Positions 31,483-39,642 of a stretch of DNA of 49,340 nucleotides are shown here, piece by piece; the first letter of the stretch is position 1; each line of letters begins with the position of its first letter. The translations under genes were made by a program, and so were the position numbers. The DNA lies in the NCBI GenBank assembly GCA_945892985.1, contig CAMDDU010000030.1, positions 1-49,340 of the forward strand. The letters run 5' to 3'. The stretch comes from CAITSH01 sp945892985. GTDB taxonomy: Bacteria; Pseudomonadota; Gammaproteobacteria; Burkholderiales; SG8-39. The notes below the pieces were generated by a model. The model was not told the origin of the DNA. It saw only the letters and a list, made by a program, of their open reading frames with translations, and searched no databases.

Positions 31483-32598
31483 TCAGGCTGCGTGCTGCAT
31501 GTCGAGCTCGGCAAGCAACTGCCCGCGCCAGTAAGGCGCACTGCCCAGCGTGAGCGCGAGCAGCTTGGCACGCCGGTAATAAAGGTGGCAGTCGAACTCC
31601 CAGGTACAGCCCATGCCGCCGTGCGTCTGGATGTTTTCCTTGGATGCCAAGTGGTAGGCGTCTGTCGCCGAAATGCGCGCAGTCGCCGCCGCCAGCGGCA
31701 GCTCCGCGGCGTCAGTGGAAATGGCCCAGGCGCCGTAGTAGGCATTCGAGCGTGCCAATTCTATGGCGACGAAGATGCCGGCCAACTTGTGCTTGATCGC
31801 CTGGAAGGAGCCTATGGGCCGGCCGAAGGCATAGCGTTCCATCGCGTAATTCTTCGCCATGTCAAGGCAGGCCTGAGCGCCGCCCAGTTGCTCGAAGGCG
31901 ACCAGCACGGCGGCCCGATCGAGTAGGCGCTTGATGCCCGCCCAGCCGCAGGCGGATGCGCCGAGCAGCACCGCGGGTGCGTTGTTGAACACCAACTTCG
32001 CATGGTCGCAGCTCGGGTCGATGGTCCGCAGCGACCTGCGCTCGACGCCGGGCCCCTTCAGTTCAACGTGGTAAAGCCCTGGCGTGCCCGCAACATCGCG
32101 CGCTGCAACCACGGCAAAATCGGCAATGTTGCCATTAGGGACCGGCAGCTTGGCGCCGGTTATCCGGCCTCTGCTCACCTCGGCCCTGACCTGTCCGGCT
32201 GAGGGATTGCCGGCATCTTCCGCAAGTGCGAAAGTACCTATCAGTTTTCCCCCGGCAAGCAGCGGCAACCAGGCCTGCTTTTGCGTGTCGTTACCCAACT
32301 CCATGATCGCTTCAGTCGCCAGGTACACCGACGATGAAAACGGCACGGGCGCGAGGGCGCGGCCGACTTCCTCGGCTAGTACGCACAGTCCCTCGCGGCC
32401 GAGTCCGGAGCCACCGTATTCCTCCGATATCCCCGCGCCCAGCCAGCCGAGCTCGCCGATCTGTCGCCACAGCGGTGCGTCGTAGCGCGCGGCGCCATCG
32501 AGCACGCGGCGCACCGCCTTGGGCGGGCACTGCTCGCGCAGCATCCGGTTGGCCTCGTCGCGTAACTGCTTCAGCTCGTCGGAAAAATCGAAATTCAT
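31483..32598 (-). CDS. Acyl-CoA dehydrogenase (subunit or enzyme 2)
   Basis: A 371-residue acyl-CoA dehydrogenase relative, more diverged than its neighbour: GAGISEEYGGSGLGREGLCV, then TFALAEDAGNPS in place of the usual ALTEPxAGSD, and AFGRPIGSFQAIKHKLAGIFV plus THGGMGCTWEFDCHLYYRRAK near the end. The weak FAD-substrate motif fits a partner subunit of a heterotetrameric dehydrogenase. ATG 32598 is chosen; a longer frame has no family sequence. The gap to the Bug gene is 7 bases. Confidence 0.9.
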   Translation of the reverse strand: MNFDFSDELKQLRDEANRMLREQCPPKAVRRVLDGAARYDAPLWRQIGELGWLGAGISEEYGGSGLGREGLCVLAEEVGRALAPVPFSSSVYLATEAIMELGNDTQKQAWLPLLAGGKLIGTFALAEDAGNPSAGQVRAEVSRGRITGAKLPVPNGNIADFAVVAARDVAGTPGLYHVELKGPGVERRSLRTIDPSCDHAKLVFNNAPAVLLGASACGWAGIKRLLDRAAVLVAFEQLGGAQACLDMAKNYAMERYAFGRPIGSFQAIKHKLAGIFVAIELARSNAYYGAWAISTDAAELPLAAATARISATDAYHLASKENIQTHGGMGCTWEFDCHLYYRRAKLLALTLGSAPYWRGQLLAELDMQHAA

Positions 32599-32605
32599 GC
32601 GCGGC

Positions 32606-33574
32606 TCATTCGGCCGAAATCTTCGCGTCATTCACCACCGCGGTCAGCTTGGTGATCTCGCTCGCCATGTAAGCTTTGAATTCCTCAGGCCCCATGAAAG
32701 CCACCGCCACACCCAGACTGTTCATCCTCTTTTTTCCCTCAGAATCGGTGACGATGGCGCGCACCGCATCGGCGATGAAGTTAACGATCGCGGGGGGCGT
32801 GCCGGCCGGCGCAAGTAGCGAGTACCAGCCAGCCAACTCGTAACCGGGCAGGCCGCTTTCCGCTATGGTCGGCGTTTCAGGCATTTGCTCCACCCGGATC
32901 AAGGTGGAAATGCCAATGGCCTTGAGCTTGCCTGCGCGCACCTGGGGCAGCGCGGCGAGTACGCTGGTGAAGGCGACCGGCACCGAACCGTTCATGACTC
33001 CCAAGATAGCCTGGTTGTCGCCCTTGTAGGGCACGTGTGTCATCTTGATGCCAGCCTTGGCGTTGAACAACTCGGCAGTCAGGTGCGGCGTGCTGGCATT
33101 GCCCGCCGTTCCGTAATTGATCGTCACGGGACTGCGCTTGACATAAGCCACAAGATCCCCGGCTGTCGTGATGGGTACATCCGGATGGGCTATCAGCAAC
33201 ACCGGAGCATCGACCACCTTGGCCACGGTCACGAAATCTTTTTTCATGTCGTAGGGCAGTTTGGGGAACAGCGCCGGATGCGCAGCGAAGGTTGATGAAG
33301 CGACGAGTAGCGTGTAGCCGTCGGCCGGAGAGGTAGCGACTGCCTGTCCTCCTATTGTCGCGCTGCCGCCAGGGCGGTTCTCGATGATGACCTGCTGTTT
33401 CCAGCGCACGCTCAGCTCCTGCGCGATGAAACGGGCGAATATGTCGTTCGCGCCGCCAGCCGCGTAGGGCACCACCAGCTTGACAACTTTTTCCGGGTAG
33501 GCCGAATGGGCCGGCGCCAGACCCGCAAGCGCGCCGAGCACGCCCGCAAACAGTACCGCCAAAAATTTATGCAT
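32606..33574 (-). CDS. Bug-type solute-binding protein (TTT family)
   Basis: A 322-residue periplasmic binding protein with signal peptide MHKFLAVLFAGVLGALAGLA. Motifs: YPEKVVKLVVPYAAGGANDIFARFIA, NRPGGSATIGGQAVA, ADGYTLLVASSTFAAHPALFP and MTHVPYKGDNQA. It is closely similar to the Bug at 17342, including PMG-type C-termini, suggesting a duplicated gene serving related substrates. GGAGA precedes ATG 33574. No TctA/TctB in the window. Being inside the degradation operon, it most likely captures that pathway's starting acid. Confidence 0.93.
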   Translation of the reverse strand: MHKFLAVLFAGVLGALAGLAPAHSAYPEKVVKLVVPYAAGGANDIFARFIAQELSVRWKQQVIIENRPGGSATIGGQAVATSPADGYTLLVASSTFAAHPALFPKLPYDMKKDFVTVAKVVDAPVLLIAHPDVPITTAGDLVAYVKRSPVTINYGTAGNASTPHLTAELFNAKAGIKMTHVPYKGDNQAILGVMNGSVPVAFTSVLAALPQVRAGKLKAIGISTLIRVEQMPETPTIAESGLPGYELAGWYSLLAPAGTPPAIVNFIADAVRAIVTDSEGKKRMNSLGVAVAFMGPEEFKAYMASEITKLTAVVNDAKISAE

Positions 33575-33657
33575 TGCCGTCTCCTTTGCTTGGTGTCGCA
33601 TCACGATCTTTTTCGTCGCATGGCGGCCTTGCCGCCGCTTTGATCAGGTGAACATTG

Positions 33658-34581
33658 TCAAACGGGATCCCAGGAAAACACGTCGCCTATGGTATCGAGC
33701 GGCGTGAACGAGGGTGTGAAGGCCGGCAGCATGTGCTCCGCCAGCGATGCCGCAGTCCAACCCTCCCCGCGGTGTATCGAGCGCATAGGACGCGTGTGGC
33801 TGTACAAAAAAATCTCGTTGCCGCGCACAGACAGTATCTGCCCGGTCACCTTTTGCGCCGCATCGCTCGCCAGAAAAGCCACCAGCGGCGCGACCTTTTC
33901 CGGCGGCATGCCGTTTTTCACCTTGTCGGCGAAAGCCTTTTGCTCCGGCGTGTCCATGGGTACGCCGCTGGTCATGCGCGTCCAACCCGAAGGCGACACC
34001 GCGTTGGAGCGCACGTTGGCGCGCGCCATGTCGAGAGCGATGCTTTTTGACAACGCGACAATACCCAGCTTGGCCGCGGCATAATTGGCCTGCCCGAGGT
34101 TGCCAATGAGGCCGGTCGAAGAAGTCATGTGAATCATCGATCCGGATTTTTGTTCCCGCATGTATGGTGCCGCAGCCCGGCTGATGTAGAAGGCGCCGTA
34201 GAGGTGCACTTTCATGACCGCATCAAAATCCTCCGGCGTCATGTTATGGAAAATCTTGTCGCGCAGGATTCCCGCGTTATTGACCACGCAATCGATGCGG
34301 CCGAAGCTGGAGACGGCCTTGGCGACAATGGCCTGCGCGCTGTCCCACTCTGTCACGCTATCGGTGCTGACCACCGCCTGGCCACCAGCCGCCTTGATCA
34401 GCGCCACCACCTCTTCCGCCGGCGAGCTGTCTGCACCCTCGCCCGTCCTCGAGCCGCCAAGGTCGTTAACGACCACGCTGGCGCCTTCCGCGGCCATCAG
34501 CAAAGCGATGCCGCGCCCGATGCCGCGCCCCGCGCCGGTGACGACAACAACCTTGTCCTTCAACAGTTGAGTTTCGCCCAC
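33658..34581 (-). CDS. MFE-2-like short-chain 3-hydroxyacyl-CoA dehydrogenase
   Basis: A 307-residue SDR. The segment VTGAGRGIGRGIALLMAAEGASVVVNDLGG with its NDLGG motif is typical of the dehydrogenase part of peroxisomal multifunctional enzyme 2. NNAGILRDKIFHNMT, Ser in MTSSTGLIG, and YAAAK supply the active site. It would oxidise (R)-3-hydroxyacyl-CoA produced by the MaoC protein. A C-terminal tail of about 60 residues beyond the SDR core is present. GTG 34581 has AAGGAG six bases upstream and is favoured; ATG 34596 is an alternative without a ribosome site. First gene of the eleven-gene operon. Confidence 0.88.
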   Translation of the reverse strand: MGETQLLKDKVVVVTGAGRGIGRGIALLMAAEGASVVVNDLGGSRTGEGADSSPAEEVVALIKAAGGQAVVSTDSVTEWDSAQAIVAKAVSSFGRIDCVVNNAGILRDKIFHNMTPEDFDAVMKVHLYGAFYISRAAAPYMREQKSGSMIHMTSSTGLIGNLGQANYAAAKLGIVALSKSIALDMARANVRSNAVSPSGWTRMTSGVPMDTPEQKAFADKVKNGMPPEKVAPLVAFLASDAAQKVTGQILSVRGNEIFLYSHTRPMRSIHRGEGWTAASLAEHMLPAFTPSFTPLDTIGDVFSWDPV

Positions 34582-34836
34582 ATTCCGCTCCTTCATCTTG
34601 GCATGCCTGCGCCGCAATCCGGAAAACCGGTTTGCGGCGAAACCTCAGAGGGAGTGAAACAACGGCCGGCGCAAGATTGCAAGAACCATGCGGACCCAAT
34701 AGCTGCCCTCCTCCTTTGTTGCCCGTGTGCGCATGGCACCGTCTACTGCATTTTTTGACGCTTCGCTCTATGTGGCGAATGCCGCGCCCGGTTAGATCTG
34801 ATTGACCGAGCATACGGACAAATACATGGTAGATGA

Positions 34837-34851
34837 TTGTCAGATTGACAA
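34837..34851. promoter_or_regulatory. TTGTCA dyad upstream of LysR gene
   Basis: TTGTCA-GAT-TGACAA, 6-base arms with a 3-base centre, 33 bases left of the large palindrome. A further TGACAA half-site is at 34865-34870. Possible secondary regulator site or promoter-embedded element. Confidence 0.4.
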
Positions 34852-34871
34852 CCAGATACCAAAATGACAAC

Positions 34872-34897
34872 TTATCGTTCCATTTATGGAACGATAA
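34872..34897. promoter_or_regulatory. 26-base perfect palindrome, probable LysR binding site
   Basis: Arms of 12 bases (TTATCGTTCCAT) around a 2-base centre, without mismatch. It contains a T-N11-A layout (TTCCAT...ATGGAA) expected for LysR-type sites and ends 23 bases before the LysR start codon, the place of an autoregulatory site. Confidence 0.7.
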
Positions 34898-34920
34898 ACA
34901 CCAAAAAGGAATCCTCGGTT

Positions 34921-35865
34921 ATGTATGACCCGCGCGACATGCTGTTGTTTGCCAAGGTAGCCGAGCTGGGCAGCATGAGCGCGGCCGCACGCGCGCTGTT
35001 CAAGCCCAAGGCCTCGGTTAGTCGCGCCATCGCGCGGCTTGAATCAAAGCTGGACACACCCTTACTCGAACGCTCTTCGCGACGCATCGTGCTGACCCAA
35101 GTCGGACGCTTATTCCTCGCACACTGCCAGCGCATCGCCGACGAAATCGGTGAAGCGGAAGCGGCCGTTGGCGAATTGCAGGGCGCGGTGCGCGGATTGT
35201 TGCGCGTCGCCTCGCCTGTGGTGTTCGGCCGCTCGATGCTGGGCCCCATCCTGCCGGCCTTCCTCGACTCCCATCCAGAACTCAGAATGGAACTGGAGTT
35301 GACCAACCGCATGATCGACCCGCTGGAAGAGGGCTTCGACCTGATCATCCGCACCAACTCGCTTACTGACAATTCACTGGTGGTGCGTGAACTTGGCGTG
35401 TCCCCCTACGCCACCTACGCCAGCCCCGACTACCTCAAACGGCGCGGCCCGGTTCTCGTTCCCTCTGACCTAAAACGCCATTTGGTCATAGATGCATTCA
35501 ACGGCGCGGAACACCACGCATGGAAATTCGAGCGCGCTGGCGAAACGGTGAGCATAGACGTCAGGCCCAGGTTGGACATTAACGATGCGATGATGCGCCG
35601 GGACACAGCCGTCGCCGGCATGGGCATCACGCTGATGCCCAACTGGATCGGCAACAGCGAACTGGGCGCCGGACGACTACTGCGGGTGTTGCCCGACTGG
35701 ACACCCACGCGCGTGGCACAACTCACAGCCTTGTGGCCGGCCAGGCGCAAGCCTTCGCCACGCTTGCGCGCCTTTCTCGCCTTCCTGTCCGAAACGGTGC
35801 CAAAATCGCTCGCCGGCGATACGGGCAGCGCCCAAAAGAAACGCCGGCCAGCATCCAGACCGTAG
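34921..35865 (+). CDS. LysR family transcriptional regulator
   Basis: A 314-residue LysR protein. The N-terminal winged helix (about residues 5-65: MLLFAKVAELGSMSAAARALFKPKASVSRAIARLESKLDTPLLERSSRRI) is followed by a periplasmic-binding-like effector domain (LLRVASPVVFGRSMLGPILPAF, DLIIRTNSLTDNSLVVRELG). The layout matches the CrgA/AaeR-like subgroup. Start ATG 34921 has AAGGA upstream; the longer frame from 34864 would run through the palindrome. It is divergent from the degradation operon and upstream of two hydrolases, and probably controls one or both. Effector unknown. Confidence 0.92.
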   Translation: MYDPRDMLLFAKVAELGSMSAAARALFKPKASVSRAIARLESKLDTPLLERSSRRIVLTQVGRLFLAHCQRIADEIGEAEAAVGELQGAVRGLLRVASPVVFGRSMLGPILPAFLDSHPELRMELELTNRMIDPLEEGFDLIIRTNSLTDNSLVVRELGVSPYATYASPDYLKRRGPVLVPSDLKRHLVIDAFNGAEHHAWKFERAGETVSIDVRPRLDINDAMMRRDTAVAGMGITLMPNWIGNSELGAGRLLRVLPDWTPTRVAQLTALWPARRKPSPRLRAFLAFLSETVPKSLAGDTGSAQKKRRPASRP

Positions 35866-35924
35866 AATGTAGCTCGACCGGTCAAGACTGCATTGCCCGC
35901 GCATCACCCGATAAAGGAGAAGAC

Positions 35925-36872
35925 ATGAGTAGCACAAACGCAACGGCGGCCACGCCGCGCTGTTCTATGCCTAGAGGTCAATGGCTAGACGTCGAAGGCA
36001 TCCGCACCCGCTATTTCGAGGCCGGCCAAGGTGAGCCTATCGTATTCATATACGGCGGCAACTTTGGCACCAGCGAGTCCGCATCCAGCGCCCATACCTG
36101 GATATTGAACCTAGAAGGGCTGGCAAAACATCATCACGTCATTGCCTTCGACAAGCTCGGCCAAGGGTTCACAGACAATCCGAAGAATGACGACTACACC
36201 ATGAACGCGGTGGTTCGTCACGCCGCAGCCTTCATCCGAACCATGGGACTGCCGCCGGTGCACCTGGTCGGCCATTCACGCGGCGGCTATGCGGCGACAC
36301 GGCTCGCCTTGGAAAACCACGACTTGGTGCGGTCACTCACCATTATCAACAGCGGCACCCTCAGCCCCGGCATCGGCACCAACGAGGTGGCGTTGTCGGC
36401 GCCTCCGCACCCACGCGGCACGCGTGAGTGCGTTCGCTGGGTCTACGAAAACTACAGTTTTTCCCCAACGGTCGTAACCGAGGACTGGGTAGACGCGGTC
36501 ATGGAGGTGCTGGCGCTACCGAAGTACCGTGAGAGCGTGCGCAAGGTGGAAACCGAAAGACTGGGCGCCAGACTTTTCCTGCCCGACCTGGCGCGGGAAA
36601 AGCGCGAGACCTTCCAGTGGATCAACGATGGCCGGCTACAGCGCCCGGTTCAGGTCATCTGGGGGTTCAACGACCCGACCGCCGTGATTGACCGCGGCGT
36701 CGAGTTGTTTCAGATGTTCGCGCGCCACAGCCGGCACACGCAATTCCACATCATCAACAACGCAGGGCACTTTCCCTTCAAAGAGCATCCGGAAAGATTC
36801 AACGCGCTACTCAATCGTTTTGTCAACGCCAACTCCGGCACCGGCGTCACGCACGCAACGGCATCCGTCTGA
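35925..36872 (+). CDS. Alpha/beta hydrolase with intact Ser-Asp-His triad
   Basis: A 315-residue alpha/beta hydrolase like those of meta-cleavage and N-formylmaleamate-type pathways. Catalytic residues: Ser118 in VGHSRGG, Asp250 in WGFNDPT and His282 in NNAGHFPF. Oxyanion region IYGGNFG. Start ATG 35925 has AAAGGAG; the frame to the left reads into the LysR gene and is not family sequence. Its stop overlaps the next hydrolase start (TGATG), so they are co-translated. Cleaves a C-C or C-N bond or an ester; substrate unknown. Confidence 0.9.
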   Translation: MSSTNATAATPRCSMPRGQWLDVEGIRTRYFEAGQGEPIVFIYGGNFGTSESASSAHTWILNLEGLAKHHHVIAFDKLGQGFTDNPKNDDYTMNAVVRHAAAFIRTMGLPPVHLVGHSRGGYAATRLALENHDLVRSLTIINSGTLSPGIGTNEVALSAPPHPRGTRECVRWVYENYSFSPTVVTEDWVDAVMEVLALPKYRESVRKVETERLGARLFLPDLAREKRETFQWINDGRLQRPVQVIWGFNDPTAVIDRGVELFQMFARHSRHTQFHIINNAGHFPFKEHPERFNALLNRFVNANSGTGVTHATASV

Positions 36873-37807
36873 TGAGTACCCTAATACAGGAAACGATCCC
36901 GGTTAGCGGCGTCACCACACGAGTGCTAAGGGGAGGCGGTAGCGACGCAGCAACACTGGTTTTCATCCACGGCGGCGTGCCCGGCGTGACGCCATATGCA
37001 CACGGTACGCACATCTGGGGCGACTGCCTGACGCGCTTTGCCGGAGAGGGTCCGGTTATCGCACTGGACTTGCCTGGGAGCGGCGGCACGATGTTGCCGC
37101 CTGGCGCCGACCTCAGCATCGGCATGCTGGCAAAGCATGTTCGTGACACACTCAACACGCTTGGCATCAGCCGGGCTCACCTGGTGGGACATGACATCGG
37201 CGGCGTGGTGGCCTTAGACCTCGCTTGCGATGCTTCGACAGACAGCGCGGATGCGCAAGGCAAACCCAACGCAAAAAATACCTTGGTCGCGGCCGTCTCG
37301 GTGGTCGCCAGTGTGGCAGCCGCGCCAACCGGCGATGGCGTGGAAAACCTCAGCTTCGCCCATCCGCCACCACCCTTGTGGGGCCGCGACTCGCAGCAAT
37401 GGGCCCTCGAGCGCATCTCCTACTCGCATCACCATATCGACGCAGCGCTGCTCAACGCGTGCGTCGCGGCCGCGCAGGGTGCGCCGCATAGTGCGGCGAT
37501 GGCGGCAATGGCGAAGGGTGCGCACGCCGAACAATTCGCACCGAGCCTGACGAAGGCCAAAACGCGTTTTTATGAAATTACCCGCGGCGCAGGGCTCGCT
37601 ATGCCGGTGCAAGTCATCTGGGGCACCCACGATCCGCTTGGCACGATCGACCACGGCATGTGGCTCTACCGCATCGTCGCAAAACACCAGGCAGCGGCGC
37701 ATTTTCATCTCATAAACCGTGCCGGCGCCCTGCCGTTCCGCGAAGAGCCCGATGCATTCCATCAAGTCTTGGCGGCGTTCCACGATGCAACGGCACGGCA
37801 AAAATAA
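36872..37807 (+). CDS. Alpha/beta hydrolase paralogue, Asp nucleophile, catalytic His missing
   Basis: A 311-residue homologue of the preceding protein. The nucleophile elbow is VGHDIGG with Asp108, as in haloalkane dehalogenases and epoxide hydrolases. The acid-loop Asp is present (WGTHDPLG). The position of the essential His (NNAGHFPF in the neighbour) reads NRAGALPF, with Ala286. Without His the standard hydrolysis step cannot finish, so it may be a non-hydrolytic partner subunit, use other chemistry, or be decaying. An insert with low-complexity Ala/Val (VAAVSVVASVAAAP) lies near the middle. Confidence 0.85.
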   Translation: MSTLIQETIPVSGVTTRVLRGGGSDAATLVFIHGGVPGVTPYAHGTHIWGDCLTRFAGEGPVIALDLPGSGGTMLPPGADLSIGMLAKHVRDTLNTLGISRAHLVGHDIGGVVALDLACDASTDSADAQGKPNAKNTLVAAVSVVASVAAAPTGDGVENLSFAHPPPPLWGRDSQQWALERISYSHHHIDAALLNACVAAAQGAPHSAAMAAMAKGAHAEQFAPSLTKAKTRFYEITRGAGLAMPVQVIWGTHDPLGTIDHGMWLYRIVAKHQAAAHFHLINRAGALPFREEPDAFHQVLAAFHDATARQK

Positions 37808-37815
37808 ACGACTAG

Positions 37816-37932
37816 ATTCGAGAAAATACCCTCATCGACAAGGGCTTCTTGATGGCGCTGCGCGACCCGGCGGTGGTGGAAATGGCCGGTCGCTACGGCG
37901 ACCCGGTGGAGTTGCTCGAAGCCTTTGTTTAA
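37816..37932 (+). pseudogene. Fossil C-terminus of a second NicX/M29-like gene
   Basis: The frame from 37816 (after a stop at 37813) reads ENTLIDKGFLMALRDPAVVE then MAGRYGDPVELLEAFV and stop at 37930-37932. This is nearly identical to the last 37 residues of the intact protein at 19537 (TTVIDKGFLMALRDPAVVEM, then FGDPLELLEGQV). There is no start codon or upstream homologous sequence. So a second copy of that gene once lay here, right after the two hydrolases and before the FAD hydroxylase. Confidence 0.85.
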
Positions 37933-37938
37933 ACCGGG

Positions 37939-39540
37939 TCAGCGGCCGCGCGGTTGCTGACCGCTAACCTTGGCCATCAGGGCACTGGCATCGGCCGGCG
38001 CGACATCGTCGTTCCAGACCACGTACTGGTCGGGGCGCACCAGCATGAGTTTTTTCCCGTAGTCCTCACGGCCGCCCGCCTGGCTGTCGCGCACAACCTT
38101 GAGCGGCACACCGAGCGACTGCGCCGCGTCTTCAAAACTGCGCACCGCATCGTCCTTAGCGCCAAAGGCGAGCAGCGTGAAGCCTGCACCGAGCTCCTCA
38201 AACACATTGCGCCCGGAAGAGAGCGTCTGCGGCGGCAGGTGATGGCCGGCGCGCGACTTGAAGGTGTGGCTGCCGTGGGCGCTGCACACGCCCCCGGCCG
38301 GCCCCATCACCACCGATGAACCTTCGTAGTGCGGTTCGTAGACCTGCGCGCGCGCGCTGGTTTTGGCCATGCGTTCTTCCCACGCCCGCTCAAAGGCGGC
38401 GCGGTCGCGCTCCGGGCTGAAGTTCTCCAGGAACACGCGGTCCTGCTCGATGCGCGCGGCGATAAAATCTTCTCCGGTCTCCTTGAATATAGGTTGGCGC
38501 TCCTCGCCATAAGACGCGAGCAAGGCCTCGCCACCCCAGCCTTGCAAGTGCGCCGCAAGCTTCCACCCCAGATTGGTGATGTCCTCAAGACCGTTGTTGA
38601 GTCCGAAGCCGCCGTAGGGTGGATGGGTATGCGCCGCGTCACCGGCGATGAACACGCGTCCGACGCGGTATTTCTCGGCCACCGCCACACGCAGGTCCCA
38701 AAAGCCGATGTAATCAAACTCGCAGGCGAACGCGAAGCCCGCCGCCTTGTGCAACAAACCAAGGAAGTCGAAGTTGCCGGTGGTGGTGTCCAAGGGCACC
38801 GGTGCGTGGAAAAACCAGCCTTCACCAACATCGATACGGCCGAAAAATTGCCAGTAGCCTTTCAGATCCGGGTGCATGACGTTATAGGTGGACTTGACCG
38901 GGAAGCGCTTCAGCCCCTCGTGCAGTTCGCGCGACCGGAATACCGCCAGCATCATTTTCTGGTCAAAGTCGGCGCCGCTGCGGCCTATGCCGGCCTGCTC
39001 GCGCACGACGGAGTGGCCGCCGTCGCAGCCGACAACGTAATCGGCCTCCAGGACCCGGCGCTCACCGCCCTCGCGCGCCACAACCCCGACACGCACGCCC
39101 TCTCCGTCCTGCTCGACGGTTTGCGCATCCCAGCCAAAGAGCGCCCTCACGCAGGGCAATGCCGCCATTCTATGGCGCAGCACTTTCTCGGTCTCGTATT
39201 GGGGCAGGCGCTCATAGGCCTGGAAGTAATATTCGTGTACCAGCTCACGCTGCGCCGGCGCAGCCCAGTATTCACCCATCAGGCTACCGTAGGCGCTGAC
39301 GCCGCTGGTGGGCACGCCCTGCGGCATGAGGCGCGCGGCGCGCAGCGCGTCGACACAGTTCCAGAAATAAAAATGCTCCAGCGTGCGCTGGGTGAGGTTC
39401 TGCCCCTTCGGGATGCGTTGCATCAGGACGTGGCGCTCGACCAGCGCGCAACTGATCCCGCGCTGCCCAAGCTCGACCGCGAGCGCGACGCCGACCGGCC
39501 CGCCACCGACGATGACCACCTGATATCTGTTCTGTTTCAT
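37939..39540 (-). CDS. FAD-dependent aromatic hydroxylase (MhpA/PheA-like)
   Basis: A 533-residue class A flavoprotein monooxygenase. Motifs: VVIVGGGPVGVALAVELGQRG (FAD dinucleotide fold), the DG motif in GCDGGHSVVREQAG, and the GD motif VFIAGDAAHTHPPYGGFGLNNGLED. A C-terminal thioredoxin-like domain (about residues 450-530) as in phenol hydroxylase relatives is present. It hydroxylates an aromatic or heteroaromatic ring with NAD(P)H and oxygen. ATG 39540 has AAGG upstream; an ATG at 39567 is possible. The gene ends 6 bases from the fossil on the other strand. Confidence 0.9.
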   Translation of the reverse strand: MKQNRYQVVIVGGGPVGVALAVELGQRGISCALVERHVLMQRIPKGQNLTQRTLEHFYFWNCVDALRAARLMPQGVPTSGVSAYGSLMGEYWAAPAQRELVHEYYFQAYERLPQYETEKVLRHRMAALPCVRALFGWDAQTVEQDGEGVRVGVVAREGGERRVLEADYVVGCDGGHSVVREQAGIGRSGADFDQKMMLAVFRSRELHEGLKRFPVKSTYNVMHPDLKGYWQFFGRIDVGEGWFFHAPVPLDTTTGNFDFLGLLHKAAGFAFACEFDYIGFWDLRVAVAEKYRVGRVFIAGDAAHTHPPYGGFGLNNGLEDITNLGWKLAAHLQGWGGEALLASYGEERQPIFKETGEDFIAARIEQDRVFLENFSPERDRAAFERAWEERMAKTSARAQVYEPHYEGSSVVMGPAGGVCSAHGSHTFKSRAGHHLPPQTLSSGRNVFEELGAGFTLLAFGAKDDAVRSFEDAAQSLGVPLKVVRDSQAGGREDYGKKLMLVRPDQYVVWNDDVAPADASALMAKVSGQQPRGR

Positions 39541-39594
39541 GGCTGCCTTGGATGTTGCGATGTACATTTTCCGCTGCCCGCATGCGGTGTCACC

Positions 39595-39642
39595 GGCGTT
39601 GGTGCGGGCGTTGGTGCGGGCTTTGGTACGAGCTTCGGTGCA
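39595..39642. repeat. Four 12-base tandem repeats
   Basis: Units 39595-39606 and 39607-39618 are identical (GGCGTTGGTGCG); 39619-39630 and 39631-39642 are decayed copies. They fill the gap between the hydroxyacid dehydrogenase stop (39643-39645) and the hydroxylase start. On the minus strand the array is open in the hydroxylase frame (codons for Ala-Arg-Thr-Lys/Asn). Confidence 0.8.

Larger units (their letters stand above)
34582..34920. other. Divergent regulatory region between SDR operon and LysR gene
   Basis: 339 bases without a gene. The left two thirds are featureless; the right third holds the dyads at 34837-34851 and 34872-34897, AT-rich DNA and extra TGACAA/TTGTCA half-sites (for example 34865-34870). 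Promoters for both directions are expected here. Confidence 0.6.
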
